A DNA stretch of 64,000 nucleotides, taken from contig CP136067.1 of NCBI GenBank assembly GCA_032622095.1, forward strand, positions 1,364,001 through 1,428,000, in the 5' to 3' direction. Position numbers and translations under genes: made by a program. The DNA comes from Siphonodentalium dalli. Taxonomy: Eukaryota > Mollusca > Scaphopoda > Gadilida > Siphonodentaliidae. The notes beneath the pieces were generated by a model. That model saw only the letters and a program-made list of their open reading frames with translations, had not been told where the DNA came from and ran no database searches. Positions 42,899-56,289 of the stretch are shown piece after piece (the first letter of the stretch is position 1; every line of letters begins with the position of its first letter).

Positions 42899-43440
42899 TC
42901 ATTGCAGAAATATTTATATTTGTTCAAATCAACAGAAGGAACACCAAAATATATACAGTTCCGCTCATATGCCAAACATAATAAGCGCATAAACAGTGTA
43001 TTGTCGTCAAAATGTACGATGGTGTATGTAAAGAAGAGCCTGCTCGTGTTACAGAAATTGTGCTTCTGTTTACACAACACAGCGCAATTATATTGGTTAA
43101 TCACACAAAAATGATATAAACGCTCTTTATTATTTCTATACCAGGAAAACATTAACAAATAACACTCTTTATGTTTACCATATCTGGATCTAAACAAAAG
43201 CCAGGTAACGTAACGTTTTTTGCTTTTGTTTACATAACAAAGGGGGAAAATTTACAATAACACACTGTTTATGCCATATTTCTGATTGGCATACAAGGTC
43301 TGTCTATATCTTACTATTCTGTTTATGGCGGTTTTTGACGGAGGTGAATATTTTAACAGCATACCCACTGCCAACACCGCCCGTATCTTTAATGATGAAC
43401 CTGTTTAAAAGTAGAATGGTTAATTTAACATGTTCTGCCC
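42899..43440 (+). repeat. Dispersed 520 bp repeat, copy 1
   Basis: Matches 51760-52290 at about 85-90%, from TTTAAAGGCAC.GGCGGCGTTC to a small frame MAVFDGGEYFNSIPTAN (43326-43406). The frame is kept in both copies, hinting at an exon or a selfish element ORF. Confidence 0.65.
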
Positions 43441-43785
43441 TGTTGAATCAATAGTCATGTTTGAGACATGTAGATTATTCACATTTGTTAGTAGACAATA
43501 TTTTTAATTATTGCTAGCATATAGTCTATGTAATGGTTGGCCTTGATAAACCTAGGTGAGATATGACAATGATCAGATTGAAAATAACTGAGTACTTACA
43601 CCAGATAACAAAGGTCTATGAAATTTTTGGGAAGGGTTAATTATTCAACCAATCATTACCAACAAGAACATTGCTAGGGCATGGCAAAATATGCCCTTTA
43701 GCCATTTTGAATTGTACTACCAAAAATAAAATAACATTTTGAGCTTACATTTGAAGAATATCTGATATACTCCTAATTTCAATGC
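43441..43785. other. No recognisable gene
   Basis: Nothing recognised. Confidence 0.4.
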
Positions 43786-44345
43786 CAAATTGCGGTCAAA
43801 TTCAAAGTCGAAAAAGGGCCGTAACTCATGTAAAAATAATTGGACGGAACCCATATTTGAACTTGGCCTGTATCGTTAGCTGGGACATACACATATCAAC
43901 TTTGGTTCAGATCAAATAATCCAAACTGGAGTTATCGGTAGGAAACCAAAAATGTTAACAGATGGTCAAATTCTAAGTCGAAAAGGACTGCAACTCATGT
44001 AAAAATAATTGGACGGAACCCATAATCGAACTTGGCCTGTATCTTTAGCTGGGAAATACACATACCAACCTTGGTTCAGCTCAAAAAATCCAAACTGGAG
44101 ATGTCGGTCGGAAACCAAAAATGTTAACAGACGGTCAAATTCTAAGTAAAAAAAGGGCTGTAACTCATTTAAAAATAATTGGACGGAATCCATATTCGAC
44201 CTTGGCCTGTATCTTCAGCTGGGAAATACAGATAGCAACTTTGGTTCAGATAAAATAATCCAAAATGAAGTTATCGATCGAAAAACCAAAAATTATGACT
44301 GATGGACGGATGGCCATAACTATTAATACAATTTTTTTTCAAAAG
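43786..44345 (+). repeat. Tandem repeat, three ~165 bp units
   Basis: Units at about 43795, 43970 and 44130 contain TTCTAAGTCGAAAA.GGCTGTAACTCATG, ATAATTGGACGGAACCCATA and GGAAATACACATA.CAACTTTGGTTCAG. Member of the same general repeat style as 56290, 59200 and 62290. Confidence 0.75.
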
Positions 44346-45359
44346 GTCGTATAAAAACTAGACAGGTGAGGGGAGTGTCATCATAAACCTGCACATAAAA
44401 TATGAACATGATCAGATAAAAAAAACTTGAGTTATAGCATCCGATAAAACATGTCTATTGGTGGATGGAAAGTTTTAATTATTCCCAAACCCGATCAACA
44501 CCAAAAACTATACAGGTGAGCAGTGATTGCGAATAAAATATTAAATCAATTCGATAAAAAATACTTGAGTTATCAGTCAGATAGAAAGTGTCTACAGAGT
44601 GACAGACGAATGACGGATGGTTGATCCTGATGTCAGCATTATGTGTACCATACATGTTATGGGTACACATAAAAATCTTTTCAGATTTCAAATCTTGCTA
44701 TTTTCCATGCCCAACAAGAGCTAGTTCAAGTTTCCGTAAACGTAAACCAGTTATTGAAATCAGTTGGGATAATGCTGTTTCATGTTGAAGTCCCATGCAG
44801 ATATCTTTCTATATCGGGGTTTAGCGTTGTTAACCAGCTCATATAAAACCCCCAAACAACTGTAATAAAATATAACAATTATGACAGAAAACCGTTTTTT
44901 TTCCCATAAAAATTATTATATTTGTTCTGAACTCCACAAGAGTTGCCAACTGAAAGTAGTAATGTATTAATGCAAAAATATTTTTTTTATCACACTGTTT
45001 ACATAAATACAAACTCATTTGACCTCACAAATTGACATTGTGAATTAAATGTAAATACACAGAGGTTAGTGGTAATTATATTACATATAATATTCTATGT
45101 GCAATTTAAAAGGAAAGTTAGATTATCATATATCATTATGACCACAATGTCACCCGTTTCGATGTATATAGCATCAAGTAATGATTTGTAGGCCAATGTC
45201 AATTAAAACTGACAAAAATTACCGCCACTGGATCTGGGTGTAAAATCTTATATAGAAAGATATATACACAGGTTTTCGACGTAAAACAGCATTATCCCAA
45301 CCGATTTAATTAGCTGGTTTTTCTACGGAAATCGCCCCCATACCTACACAACAAATTAA
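44346..45359. other. No recognisable gene
   Basis: Continues as degenerate repeat to about 44640 and then is AT-rich without recognisable features. Confidence 0.4.
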
Positions 45360-45647
45360 TTATTCCTTTTGTGATACGACTGAATGTTTGGGGCGAAATT
45401 TCAACTGAATAGTCTGAAATACTGCAGGGAATGTCATAGATAGTCTCAGGTGAGAAAACATTTTGTGGTGTATTTCGCATTTGGCGCACTCAATTTGTTT
45501 GCATGGAGTACTCAGGTAACTTGCATTGCATAAATATTTGGCCAAAATTAATGTGTTTTCAGCAGTGTCCGTGTCTTTCATCTCAATTGAAAAGGAATTC
45601 ACAATTTCTGTGTTGAACATTGGAACAACATGACTATGATCACCCAT
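45360..45647 (-). CDS. Possible small host gene or 5' exon (unrecognised)
   Basis: A 95-codon frame with an ATG at 45647 (MGDHSHVVPMFNTEIVNSFS), five Cys in the middle third (CNASY, CKQIECAKCEIHH) and even composition unlike the AT-rich surroundings. Not repeated elsewhere in the window. No domain is recognised and no promoter or splice partner was identified; it may be chance. Confidence 0.25.
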   Translation of the reverse strand: MGDHSHVVPMFNTEIVNSFSIEMKDTDTAENTLILAKYLCNASYLSTPCKQIECAKCEIHHKMFSHLRLSMTFPAVFQTIQLKFRPKHSVVSQKE

Positions 45648-48590
45648 TATAAACCGTTTCCATTAAAATTATTTACCTAAATGATATAGTTACTATACTT
45701 TCATCTTATTCGCCCACTTGGGTTGGGAGCTGAATAAACTCACAGGCTTTAAAGGTACTCAATCTGATCAGACGGTCCCCATAATCATTAAGTGCCAACA
45801 AAAACAATATTTCTTCCTCCGACTGGAATGAAATATTTGTTTACCCCCGAAGCCAAAGAAATAGTAATTTGGGAATGTTAATTTGGATTATCATCTCAAA
45901 TGTTTTTAATTTGATTCCGAAATACCAAAGACAAATGGCGACTGAGATGAATGCGGAGGGTGGACAATTAGATTTGTTTTATTATTGAATACACTTAGTT
46001 TTATTATTTTTTATTTTATTTATTTGTTTTATTATTGAGTACACAAAAATAGTTTGTTTCTCAGGGATTGCCGCTTCACCAAAATGTTTTCGCCTCGAAC
46101 ATATTTATGACCTTCCATAAATAAATAAATATATAAATACCACCCATCCCCCCCGATTCATTGGAAGCAAGACTGAACCTAAAAAGTTCTCACAAACAAT
46201 GTGCAAATCTATCCAGTTAGACGGCCAATACATTCGTGGTATTCGCTGGGCTGAAGGCAGATAATTTGGGCAAAGTTTCTGTCGCAAAATGGATGGCGGT
46301 GTTTTTTAGTTGTGATATGTAAATATTTTATGATATGGACACAATATCGGTCGATGACCATAACACAGTCCAACAAAATAGAAAATTAATTCATGTCAGA
46401 GGAACCAAATCCTGAAAAACGTGAGGGCATAAAAAACTGGCCGATTTCAAATTCTCTGGACTCAATCATTCTCTATCTCATGTTTTGAAAATCTTCAAAC
46501 GTGGTGCCAAGTGTTTGGACTACAACTGCTGCCCAAGAGAAACACCAATGTCCTATTTGTATGAAAATAAATCATAATTTGACAAATGATTGTTTTTTAT
46601 TTATACTAATCCATGTAAATTCTATCTATGAGAGGTCACCGTCAAGTGACCAATTTTGAATGGGGATTTCCTTGCAAATATCCTGATCAAATGAGGCAGC
46701 TAAGGCAGGTATCGGTATATCATTGTAAGTCATGAACTTGACTGGTGGTTTGTTTAGGTAAATGATTAAATCTTGCTATAAATTTGTTTTTTAGAATTGT
46801 TCTCTGGAGTTGAAACAATTTATCTACTTCTGAAAAATCTCAACAAATAGGTAAATCTACAAACATGCCAACAAAGCATCACATATGTATTAAATAGTAC
46901 ACTATTGATTGTTTTCAATATTATATCAGTGACACCCAGAACCACTGGCACTTGCCAATTTAACTTTGTTGATACGCATGGAATAGCGCTGGGTGGTTTT
47001 TAAGCATAAAAATCCCGCGGTATTAAATCTTAAAACCATACCACAGTATACGGTATTACCGATTATTTCAACTAATCTCTTAAAACCCCCGCTGAGTAGT
47101 GATCGTTTGGTACACAAGTCAACTGTTTTTTGGAGGAAATTGAATAGCTTACAATAAATGAGGAAACACACACATCCAAATCTCCGTTTAAAAAAATTAT
47201 GGATTAACAAACAGTGGCAATGTATCATTTGTTTGCATGCATTCATGACAAGGTATGCCGATCTCAAATACAGGTAATAATTGTGAGTTATGGAAGCATC
47301 ATTCAGTGGATACATCCAAGAGCTTTGAAATAAAGCCAGCTAACTCGCACGGGTGTGAATATGTATGTTTTTTATTAAATGCCAAGAAATAAAGTGTATT
47401 ACTTTCAAGGTATTTAACTTGTAGACTGTTATTCACTTCCGGTTGAATTATTATAAATGATACATATAAATCCACGTTTATGAACATGATCAATCATTCC
47501 CACTCGATAACATGCACCCAGGGAAATAATTAGCAATGATGCAATCATAACTTGCAATATAATATTGGGCTGGATTTTGTCCCCGGTAGCAATGGAATGC
47601 ATTTTTTGGCAAATGTCATCCAGAAAGAAGTGAAGAATGAACAGTTTCTTTCAACTGAAAGATAACTATGGTGAAGAGAAACCAAGTAGTTTCTTTGTAT
47701 TCCAATAAAGGTAAACCACAATGTACCCGGTAACAGGCTGGTATGACCTGTAACCACGATAATACCGTCTTCCAAGGTTTACCGATTATGGAAAAAAATT
47801 ACGGTAACGGTATTAAAAATCATACCGATTATAATCGGTATACCGCCCAGCACTAGCATGGAAATCCACATTCAATATTCACTCGACACCCTCCTTTAAA
47901 GTTAAATACTATGTAGTACATGTAGGGCAGGGTAAACAAAGGTTTCTAAACCTGAACTGAGGACTAAAACCTTGATTAATCAGGGTACCATGCAGGTGGG
48001 TAATAGAACCAGATACTAGGAACTGCACATATACAAGACTTGTGCTCCGATCCCCTGTGCACCCACAACATTATCCATATATTCTGTGTTATGTTAAATA
48101 TTCCATGTATATGTGGGTCACAATAAATATGTTCAAACAAGACTTGAATAAATATTTTATATATAAATACCTGCCTCCTCCCAAAATATATTTTCAAATA
48201 AATAATACATGTATATACAAATAACTGCCTCCCTCGTCATTTTGAATAAACCATTCCATGAGAAACGACCTATTAATTTTATATGGCCTTATTAAGTAAC
48301 TTCCTTTGGTCGTAGCATATATCAAATACCATGCATAACATCATCTGCACCATATACGTTTGCATTCATAGCTTCGTTCAAACGATGAATCATTAGAAAA
48401 TGGGTTACCGGTGTACTCCATTGGTGCATCGTATGCACAGAGTTAGAAAATGAAAGTGTCAATGACACTGTAGCTCAACTTGGAAAGGGAATAATTTAAT
48501 GTATTACACTCAATGGAGCGATTAGGAATGCAGAAAGTTGAAATGTCTAAGTAATACTAGATTATCAACATGAAGAGATATATAATTATA
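45648..48590. other. No recognisable gene
   Basis: 45750-45910 is a partial copy of the MITE at 538-930. 45965-46050 is a TTTATT-rich tract. Elsewhere only scattered short frames (46926-47315 on the complement is the longest) with no domain. Confidence 0.4.
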
Positions 48591-51060
48591 TAACAGTAAA
48601 ATCCAAGATGGTTGCTGGCGGCTATGTTTTCCAATAAAATTCAAAAACATTTGATAGCTTCCATCTAGTAAGATCAATATCAAGATTAATATGAAGTCTG
48701 GAGATGATCGGATGAGGGAAGTGGACTGTATAGGGTGTGCCAAAGGATTTAGAGTAAAATCCAAGATGGCTGACAGTGGACACGTTTTAAGGCCAAATGA
48801 CCCTAAAATGACTCGTTTCCTATCTATGTCCCAATGTCAACAGCCATGACAAATTTCATAATGATCTGACCAAAGGTACGACCTGTAGCCTGTATGAAAT
48901 GATTTAGTCATGCAAAGAGTCAAATCCAAGATGGCTGCCAGTGGCCATGTTTTCTGGCCGAACGACCCCAAAATTACTCGTTCCCATCTACATGTCAATA
49001 TTAACATCCATGACAAATTTCATGATGATCAGATGAAAATTACCACCTGTAGCCCGAGCTAATGGATTGAATTTTGAAATCCAAGATGGCTGCTGGCGGC
49101 CATGTTTTTCGGCCAAATGACCCCAAAATGACTCGTTCCCATCTACATGTCATTGTTAACATCCATGACAAATTTGATGATGATCCGACCAAAGCTACGA
49201 CCTGTAGCCCGTGCCAAAGGATTTAGTCATGCAAAGAGTAAAATCCAAGATGGTTGCCGGTGGCCATGTTTTTTGGCCGAATGACCCCAAAATGACTCGT
49301 TCCCATTTACATTCCAATTTCAACAGCCATGACAAAGTTCATGATGATAAGACTAAAGATACGACCTGTAGCCCGTGCTTAAGGATTTAGTCATACAAAG
49401 AGTAAAATCCAAGATGGCTGCTGGCGGCCATGTTTTTTAGCCAAATGACCCCAAAATGACTCGTTCCTATCTACATGTCATTGTTAACATCCATGACAAA
49501 TTTTGTGATAATCCGACCAAAGGCACGACCTGTAGCCTGTGCCAAATGATTTAGTCATGCAAAGAGTAAAATCATTTTGGGGTCATTCGGCCAAAAAACA
49601 TGGCCACCGGCAACCATCTTGGATTTTACTCTTTGCATGACTAAATCCTTTGGCACGGGCTACAGGTCGTAGCTTTGGTCGGATCATCATCAAATTTGTC
49701 ATGGATGTTAACAATGACATGTAGATGGGAACGAGTCATTTTGGGGTCATTTGGCCGAAAAACATGGCCGCCAGCAGCCATCTTGGATTTTTTGGCCGAG
49801 TGACCCCAAAATTACTTGTTCCCATCTACATGTCAATATTAACATCCATGACAAATTTCATGATGATCAGATGAACAGTACAACCTGTAGCCCGTGCTAA
49901 TGGATTGAATTTTGAAATCCGAGATGGACGCTGGCAGCCATGTTTTTTTTTCGAATGACCCAAAATGAATCATTCCGGTCTAAATGTTGATGTCAACAGC
50001 TATGACAAATTTCATAATGATCGGACCAAAGGTACGACCTGTAGCCTGTATGAAATGATTTAGTCATGCAAAGAGTCAAATCCAAGATGGCTGCCAGTGG
50101 CCATGTTTTCTGGCCGAACGACCCCAAAATTACTCGTTCCCATCTACATGTCAATATTAACATCCATGACAAATTTCATGATGATCAGATGAAAATTACC
50201 ACCTGTAGCCCGAGCTAATGGATTGAATTTTGAAATCCAAGATGGCTGCTGGCGGCCATGTTTTTCGGCCAAATGACCCCAAAATGACTCGTTCCCATCT
50301 ACATGTCATTGTTAACATCCATGACAAATTTGATGATCCGACCAAAGCTACGACCTGTAGCCCGTGCCAAAGGATTTAGTCATGCAAAGAGTAAAATCCA
50401 AGATGGTTGCCGGTGGCCATGTTTTTTGGCCGAATGACCCCAAAATGACTCGTTCCCATTTACATTCCAATTTCAACAGCCATGACAAAGTTCATGATGA
50501 TAAGACTAAAGATACGACCTGTAGCCCGTGCTAAAGGATTTAGTCATACAAAGAGTAAAATCCAAGATGGCTGCTGGCGGCCATGTTTTTTAGCCAAATG
50601 ACCCCAAAATGACTCGTTCCTATCTACATGTCATTGTTAACATCCATGACAAATTTTGTGATAATCCGACGAAAGGCACGACCTGTAGCCTGTGCCAAAT
50701 GATTTAGTCATGCAAAGAGTAAAATCCAAGATGGCTGCTGGTGGCCATGTTTTTTGGCCGAGTGACCCCAAAATTACTTGTTCCCATCTACATGTCAATA
50801 TTAACATCCATGACAAATTTCATGATGATCAGATGAACAGTACAACCTGTAGCCCGTGCTAATGGATTGAATTTTGAAATCCAAGATGGACGCTGGCAGC
50901 CATGTTTTTTTTCCGAATGACCCAAAATGAATCATTCCGGTCTAAATGTTGATGTCAACAGCTATGACAAATTTCATAATGATCGGACCAAAGGTACGAC
51001 CTGTAGCCTGTATTGTTGACGAATCACGCACACATGGACGACGGACGACAAAGCCATGGC
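48591..51060. repeat. 2.4 kb array of ~165 bp units with inverted segment
   Basis: About fifteen units share AATCCAAGATGGCTGCTGGC, CCAAATGACCCCAAAATGAC, CATCTACATGTCA..TTAACA and GACCTGTAGCCCGTGC. A block at about 48830-49560 is repeated at about 49980-50720 (higher-order duplication). From about 49572 to 49790 the units are in the opposite orientation. The array ends in GACGACGGACGACAAAGCC near 51040. Confidence 0.85.
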
Positions 51061-51749
51061 AAATAGCTCAAACTTTACAAAGTAAAGTTGAGCTAAAAAT
51101 GGGAAAAGTCGTGTGCGTCAATCTCAATACAATCTGAGAAAGCAGAATTGCATCACAAAACTGTATCGAGATATCCATGGTAACTCGAGGTACTGACCAT
51201 GCAATCGGGACAAGGCTTTTCTGCATCTTTAGGCAGGGTCGTATTACAATTTTCAATGAATTGATGCCCCCTTATTTCTGCGCTCATCCCTGCAGAAACT
51301 GTGGAGTGCCACCTAATGTAACCTTCGGTACCTCACTCAGGTTCTCTCACCTCAAGGTTCAGATTTATTAGCTCTATTTATTTTGGAATGAAGAACTAGT
51401 TTTTTGAATAGGTATTTATGATAATAAATCCATATTCCATATACTGACGTTCATTTGGGAATTTGGTCAAAACTAATATTTTGGCGTCTTTAAGTCGCCA
51501 TCTTGGTGACCATCTTTGAGCTTTTATCAAATGTTAAGCTGAAATTTATATAAGTCGATCAAGAAAATATAAGAAATATTGTGGCAAATCTTGTTTCAAC
51601 TCCATAGAGGGTAAAGGTCATTATGTTGCGACAAGTTCGGCCATTTTGACCACATTTTGTTTTATCAAGATTTAGGGAAGAGAAAATTAATTCTAAATTT
51701 GGGGCACTCTTTGTCAATTGTATGTAAACATTGTTTGCAATACAATATG
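51061..51749. other. No recognisable gene
   Basis: Nothing recognised; frames of about 60 codons only. Confidence 0.4.
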
Positions 51750-52300
51750 TTTAAAGGCACGGGCGGCGTTCGTTGCAGAAATATTCATATTTGTTCAAAT
51801 CGCCATCAACAGAAGGAATATTAAAATATATATAGTTTCGTCCATATGCCAAATATAATCAGCACGTAAATAGTATATTGTCATCAAGGCGTACGATGGT
51901 GTACGTAAACAAGAGCCTGCTCGTGTTACAGAAGTTTTGCTTCTGTTTACATAACATAGCACAATTCTATTGGTTTATAATCACGCACAAATGATATAAA
52001 CGCTCTTTATTATTTCCATATCAGGAAAACATTAACAAATAAGGCTCTTTATGTTTACCATATCCGGATCTAAACAAAAGCCAGATTCCGTAATGTTTTT
52101 TGCTTTTGTTTACATAACAAAGGAAAAACATTTGATAATAAAATACTGTTTATGCCATATTTGTGATTGGTATAAGAACAAAGTATGTCTATATTTTACT
52201 ATTATTTCTGTTTATGGCAGTTTTTGACGGAGGTGATTATTTTAACAGCATACCCACCGCCAACGCCACCCATATCTTTAAACTAAAGATACATATATGC
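51750..52300 (+). repeat. Dispersed 520 bp repeat, copy 2
   Basis: Counterpart of 42899-43440. The frame FMAVFDGGDYFNSIPTAN is preserved and runs on to 52345. Confidence 0.65.
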
Positions 52301-52971
52301 CTTACTTTTATTGTTTTATTTTTCTGTTTGATATTCGGACTCTGAGCGCTGCTATTGCCTAATGGGCCCCTATTGCCCAAACAAGTTAAGAGGGGTGCAT
52401 ATGAACTTGAAGGAAAATTGTCATTTGTTTTCTCATAAATTTTTCCCAAAGACATGCATACAATGACATTACAATTTTTTTGGTTTTGAAGATTAATGAT
52501 TGATTCGATGTGTAGAAATTATTATGCCAATAAGCAATAGCCATCCTTTCTCATGAGCTTTGCTTGACAACTGTTCTTTTTTCTCTTTATCTGTAATATC
52601 AGCTATGCTGGTACCAACGTTGGTTCTGGTCCGCTGCAATATAGAATGATTAAGAGTTATTAAGAGAACTTCATAAACAGCACAGAGAACAATATTCTCC
52701 ATTCAAAATCGACAAAGTGTTAAAAGTAAGGACTTTCATTTCTGAAGGCTAGAGAAAACATCGTTGTAATAGAGTCACCGATGTCATAGTAAAGCTGAAT
52801 GTTAATACATCAAACTACTGGCAAATAAGTATTTTCCAACATTAAACACAAACAACTCGAGATTAAAGAAAGGCTCAAAATATTCTAAAATTTCTACTTA
52901 TTTCCCATGTACACTTGTATGTGGGATCAACATGTCATTGAGAAATGGACAAAGGAGGTGATAATATACAT
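52301..52971. other. No recognisable gene
   Basis: Nothing recognised. Confidence 0.4.
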
Positions 52972-53106
52972 TTACTGCATGGTTTTGAGGTTGACATGAG
53001 GATTTATCAACCCGAGGAAGTTAATATTCACCGAGGCCACAGGCCGAGGTGAATATTAACTTCCAAGGGTTGATAAATCCTCATGTCAACCTCAAAACCA
53101 TGCAAT
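52972..53106. repeat. Long palindrome, ~64 bp arms
   Basis: TGCATGGTTTTGAGGTTGAC at the left is read back as GTCAACCTCAAAACCATGCA at the right, meeting at CCGAGGCCACAGGCCGAGG. Very few mismatches. Could be a recent MITE or cruciform-forming foldback. Confidence 0.8.
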
Positions 53107-55320
53107 AAGTGTTTTATTATATGATCCACCAATGGTATCAAGCCCATTAGGCCTGAACTACCTTACTGACCCATCTATATAAATCCATAAAATGCACAAC
53201 AATGTTTTTCAACAAGTCAAAATAATAAACAATACATGTATGATGATAAATATTACCAAACATCACTACATTGTCATGAACATACTTCATATTAATAACT
53301 CATGAGTCACGTGATCTTGTTATTAACTCATCTAGCCTATTTATAGAACAACCAGGTATATATCGTGATTTATCAACTTCTTTTGCCCATTATTTAGTAT
53401 GGGACTTTTAGAAGAAAGTTTATGATCATATAATAACATTCTATGAAGACTTTTCTTATCTTTATTACTACAACCAGTATAACTGAATTGTGAATTTTGA
53501 AAGTTAAAATGGTCTGTTTATTCTAGTGATGAACAGATAAACTGGAACGGCAATCGGAATCTGTAGATATTTGGGTTATCTGTTTATAATTGGCATCGGC
53601 AAAAAACCCTGCCATTCCAATGAGGTTCTGATTGTTTTCGCCTTTACAGCGAAGGGAGTAAACAGTGAATGAATGTTCAAATGCAGTTTTTTAATGTGTT
53701 GTACAGTAAATATTGGTAACTATAATGGTCACTCAATTATATTTAAAACAGTCGGTGGTGGCTAATATGGTGAACAAACATCCGAAACGTAACAACACAT
53801 TGGGTGAATTTGAGATAAGTTAAAGTGTGTACCGAAAATAGTTGATGTATTATTCACACAAAATGGGCAATATGGGAATATATTCGCAGCCATGTGCTCG
53901 AACACCCGGAGGGGATTATAGATACCAAAAATGAAAACCTTTCTAACATTGTAGACTTTTTATAGAGCATGCTAGATGCATGATCATAAAGTTCAAGATG
54001 AGTTTTAGAATCATTGACAAATCAGAAGAACTGAACCCGTAATCATGTCATTGTAAATGCTAAAACAGCATTATTGCAACAGAATGTAAAAGTAGAATGT
54101 GGTGCATATGCAGATATGCTTCATTAATTCTCCATTCTATTTTGGCTGCCTCACAGGCAATCTTAAATCTACCAGCAGATAAAAGTCTTCATTGCTTGAT
54201 CATAAATGTTCAACGTATTATCAACTAAACACATTATTAATTTATTTTTCGGTAACTGTGACTACACTGTGCAGTGAGATCAGGAGATAATGAGTTTTAT
54301 TGCATGTACTGCTACTACTGTGTGTCTAATTAGTTACGGTGAATTTTGTTTATAACAAGTGTCAACATTGCATCACGTTTTGTACTATATATGGTATAAT
54401 CAGCATTGGCCAATTGCTAAATTTTAACAAGATGGCCAATGGTGGTTTCCCTATATCAATTCATCACTAGTTTATTACGACAACCATCGCTGAGCTTTCT
54501 ACGCAGATGGACAAAAAAGGACGAAGGATTTATGGGTTTCAGATCCCAATACTACAAACAGCAGGAGGAATTGATTACACCAATATGTAGGGTTGAAATG
54601 ATTAATCGACTAGCTGTAGTCGACGCTGAAATAGTGTATGTTACATAGTTACATGTATAACGTTTTCAAGATCGATTCCGGCATAAACGGTGTTAACTGC
54701 GCGTAAGTTACGGTAAGTATAACGTTTGGTGGCACCCGGAATTGACAGTGTTACTAGTATAGACACACATAGTGACCCGACTATTAATTGAAAGAATGAA
54801 ATTGACAACACAATGTCTCACTCGTCGTTTGAGGTCAAAGACATCACTGTGACATGATGGCAATGATTGACGTGGCTTTATCGTTTGTCGGAGACCGCTT
54901 TGATCTAGACACTGTGTATATTTCAATTGATCTCGCACCGTCGGGTTATAATGCGACGCTGTGTGAAGGTCGTTGCTACCGAATATAAATGATACTGACA
55001 GCGCTTGATCGGGACTCTAATTATATAATTACATTCAGTGTGTTGGATAAAATTAATATCAAGATGTTTACTGTATTATTTCCCAAATAAATTGCAGGGA
55101 AATGCGCTGCGCAATAGACCGTCATTGACTCAGTCATCAGTGTACGCCATGTACGATGAATTTTCCGTACCATGTTATGTTTGAAAGTTTTAATATCGGG
55201 TACCGACTAGTCGATACAACGCGACTTTTGGGCCTCGACTAGTCGACTTTGAAATTCACTGGTCGTTTCAACACTACCAATATGATACAAAGTGCATATT
55301 CACAAAATATTTGCACATCT
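53107..55320. other. No recognisable gene
   Basis: AT-rich with frames up to 76 codons and no domain. Confidence 0.4.
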
Positions 55321-55870
55321 TGAATAAGTCGAGAAAGGGTCAATAACTCTAAAATAAAAAACATAAAACATTTCTAGGTCGAAAATGGCAATAACTCTGC
55401 CAAATTAACTGGAAAATGATGGAATATAAGCTTGGACAAAAGATGCGTCCCATGATGTACGATTCTATGTTGAAAAATGGCAATAACTCCACCAAAATGA
55501 CTCCGACTTGCAGGTGTGCAGGTTCCCATGCCGGCCGACGTCTGTGCCAAGTTGTAACCAAATTTACTGGATAATGACGGAATACAGACTCTGACAATAG
55601 AGGTGTCTCAGGTTGTACAAACACAGGTCAAAAAAGAGCATTAACTCCATCAGAATGAGTCTGACCGAACTCAAAATCGCAGGTGTGCAGGTTCCCATGC
55701 TGGTTGATATATGTGTCAAGTTTAACAACAAATGACCATAAAATGACAGAATACAGACTCGGACAATGTTCCAGATGGATGGAGTCAATGGATGGAAGCC
55801 CACACACATGGATGAAGGTCGTTACATTTGTTCACCGACGGAATGTCGGGTGACAATAAAGAAGGATAAC
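55321..55870 (+). repeat. Diverged units of the AAGTCGAAAAAGGG..AACTCC family
   Basis: Units with GGCAATAACTC.GCCAAAATGACT, GCAGGTGTGCAGGTTCCCAT and TGGATAATGACGGAATACAG. Related to the 39731-41302 repeat by the GGTTCCCATG module. Confidence 0.6.
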
Positions 55871-56289
55871 TCTAGAATGGAAAACGTGAACAATGTTATT
55901 GGCCCGTATTTTAAAAGGCCTCCTGATAGCTAACAATCATAAATTTTTTGACAACCCATGTCTAAGACATCAGGATGGATTTAATCCAATATATTCTCAC
56001 CTGCCTATTAATCATGACGTCACATTTATTCATTTCTGGTTTAATTGGCAGGTAATCACGATTATTTATTTTGAGGCAAAAGAGAGCGTCGACCAAGCTA
56101 ATCATGATAAAAACGTCTGTTTACATTCCGTACTCTAAAAAACCTGGTTTTCAAACTCGTCCGAGATATTGTTGCAAGAGACTCATATATCAAATATGGT
56201 TTGAATCAGTTAATATTTAATTGAGTTATCGCGCTAACGGTGAAACAAGAGGTGGCATCAGAGATGCTTTGTCTCGTTTTCGGTGGCTA
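55871..56289. other. No recognisable gene
   Basis: A frame at 55893-56138 has no domain. Nothing else seen. Confidence 0.35.

Noticed and set aside
43815-43835. AAAAAGGGCC words at 43815 and 59210 as further histone-type hairpins
   Set aside because: They lack the opposite stem arm and the downstream box.
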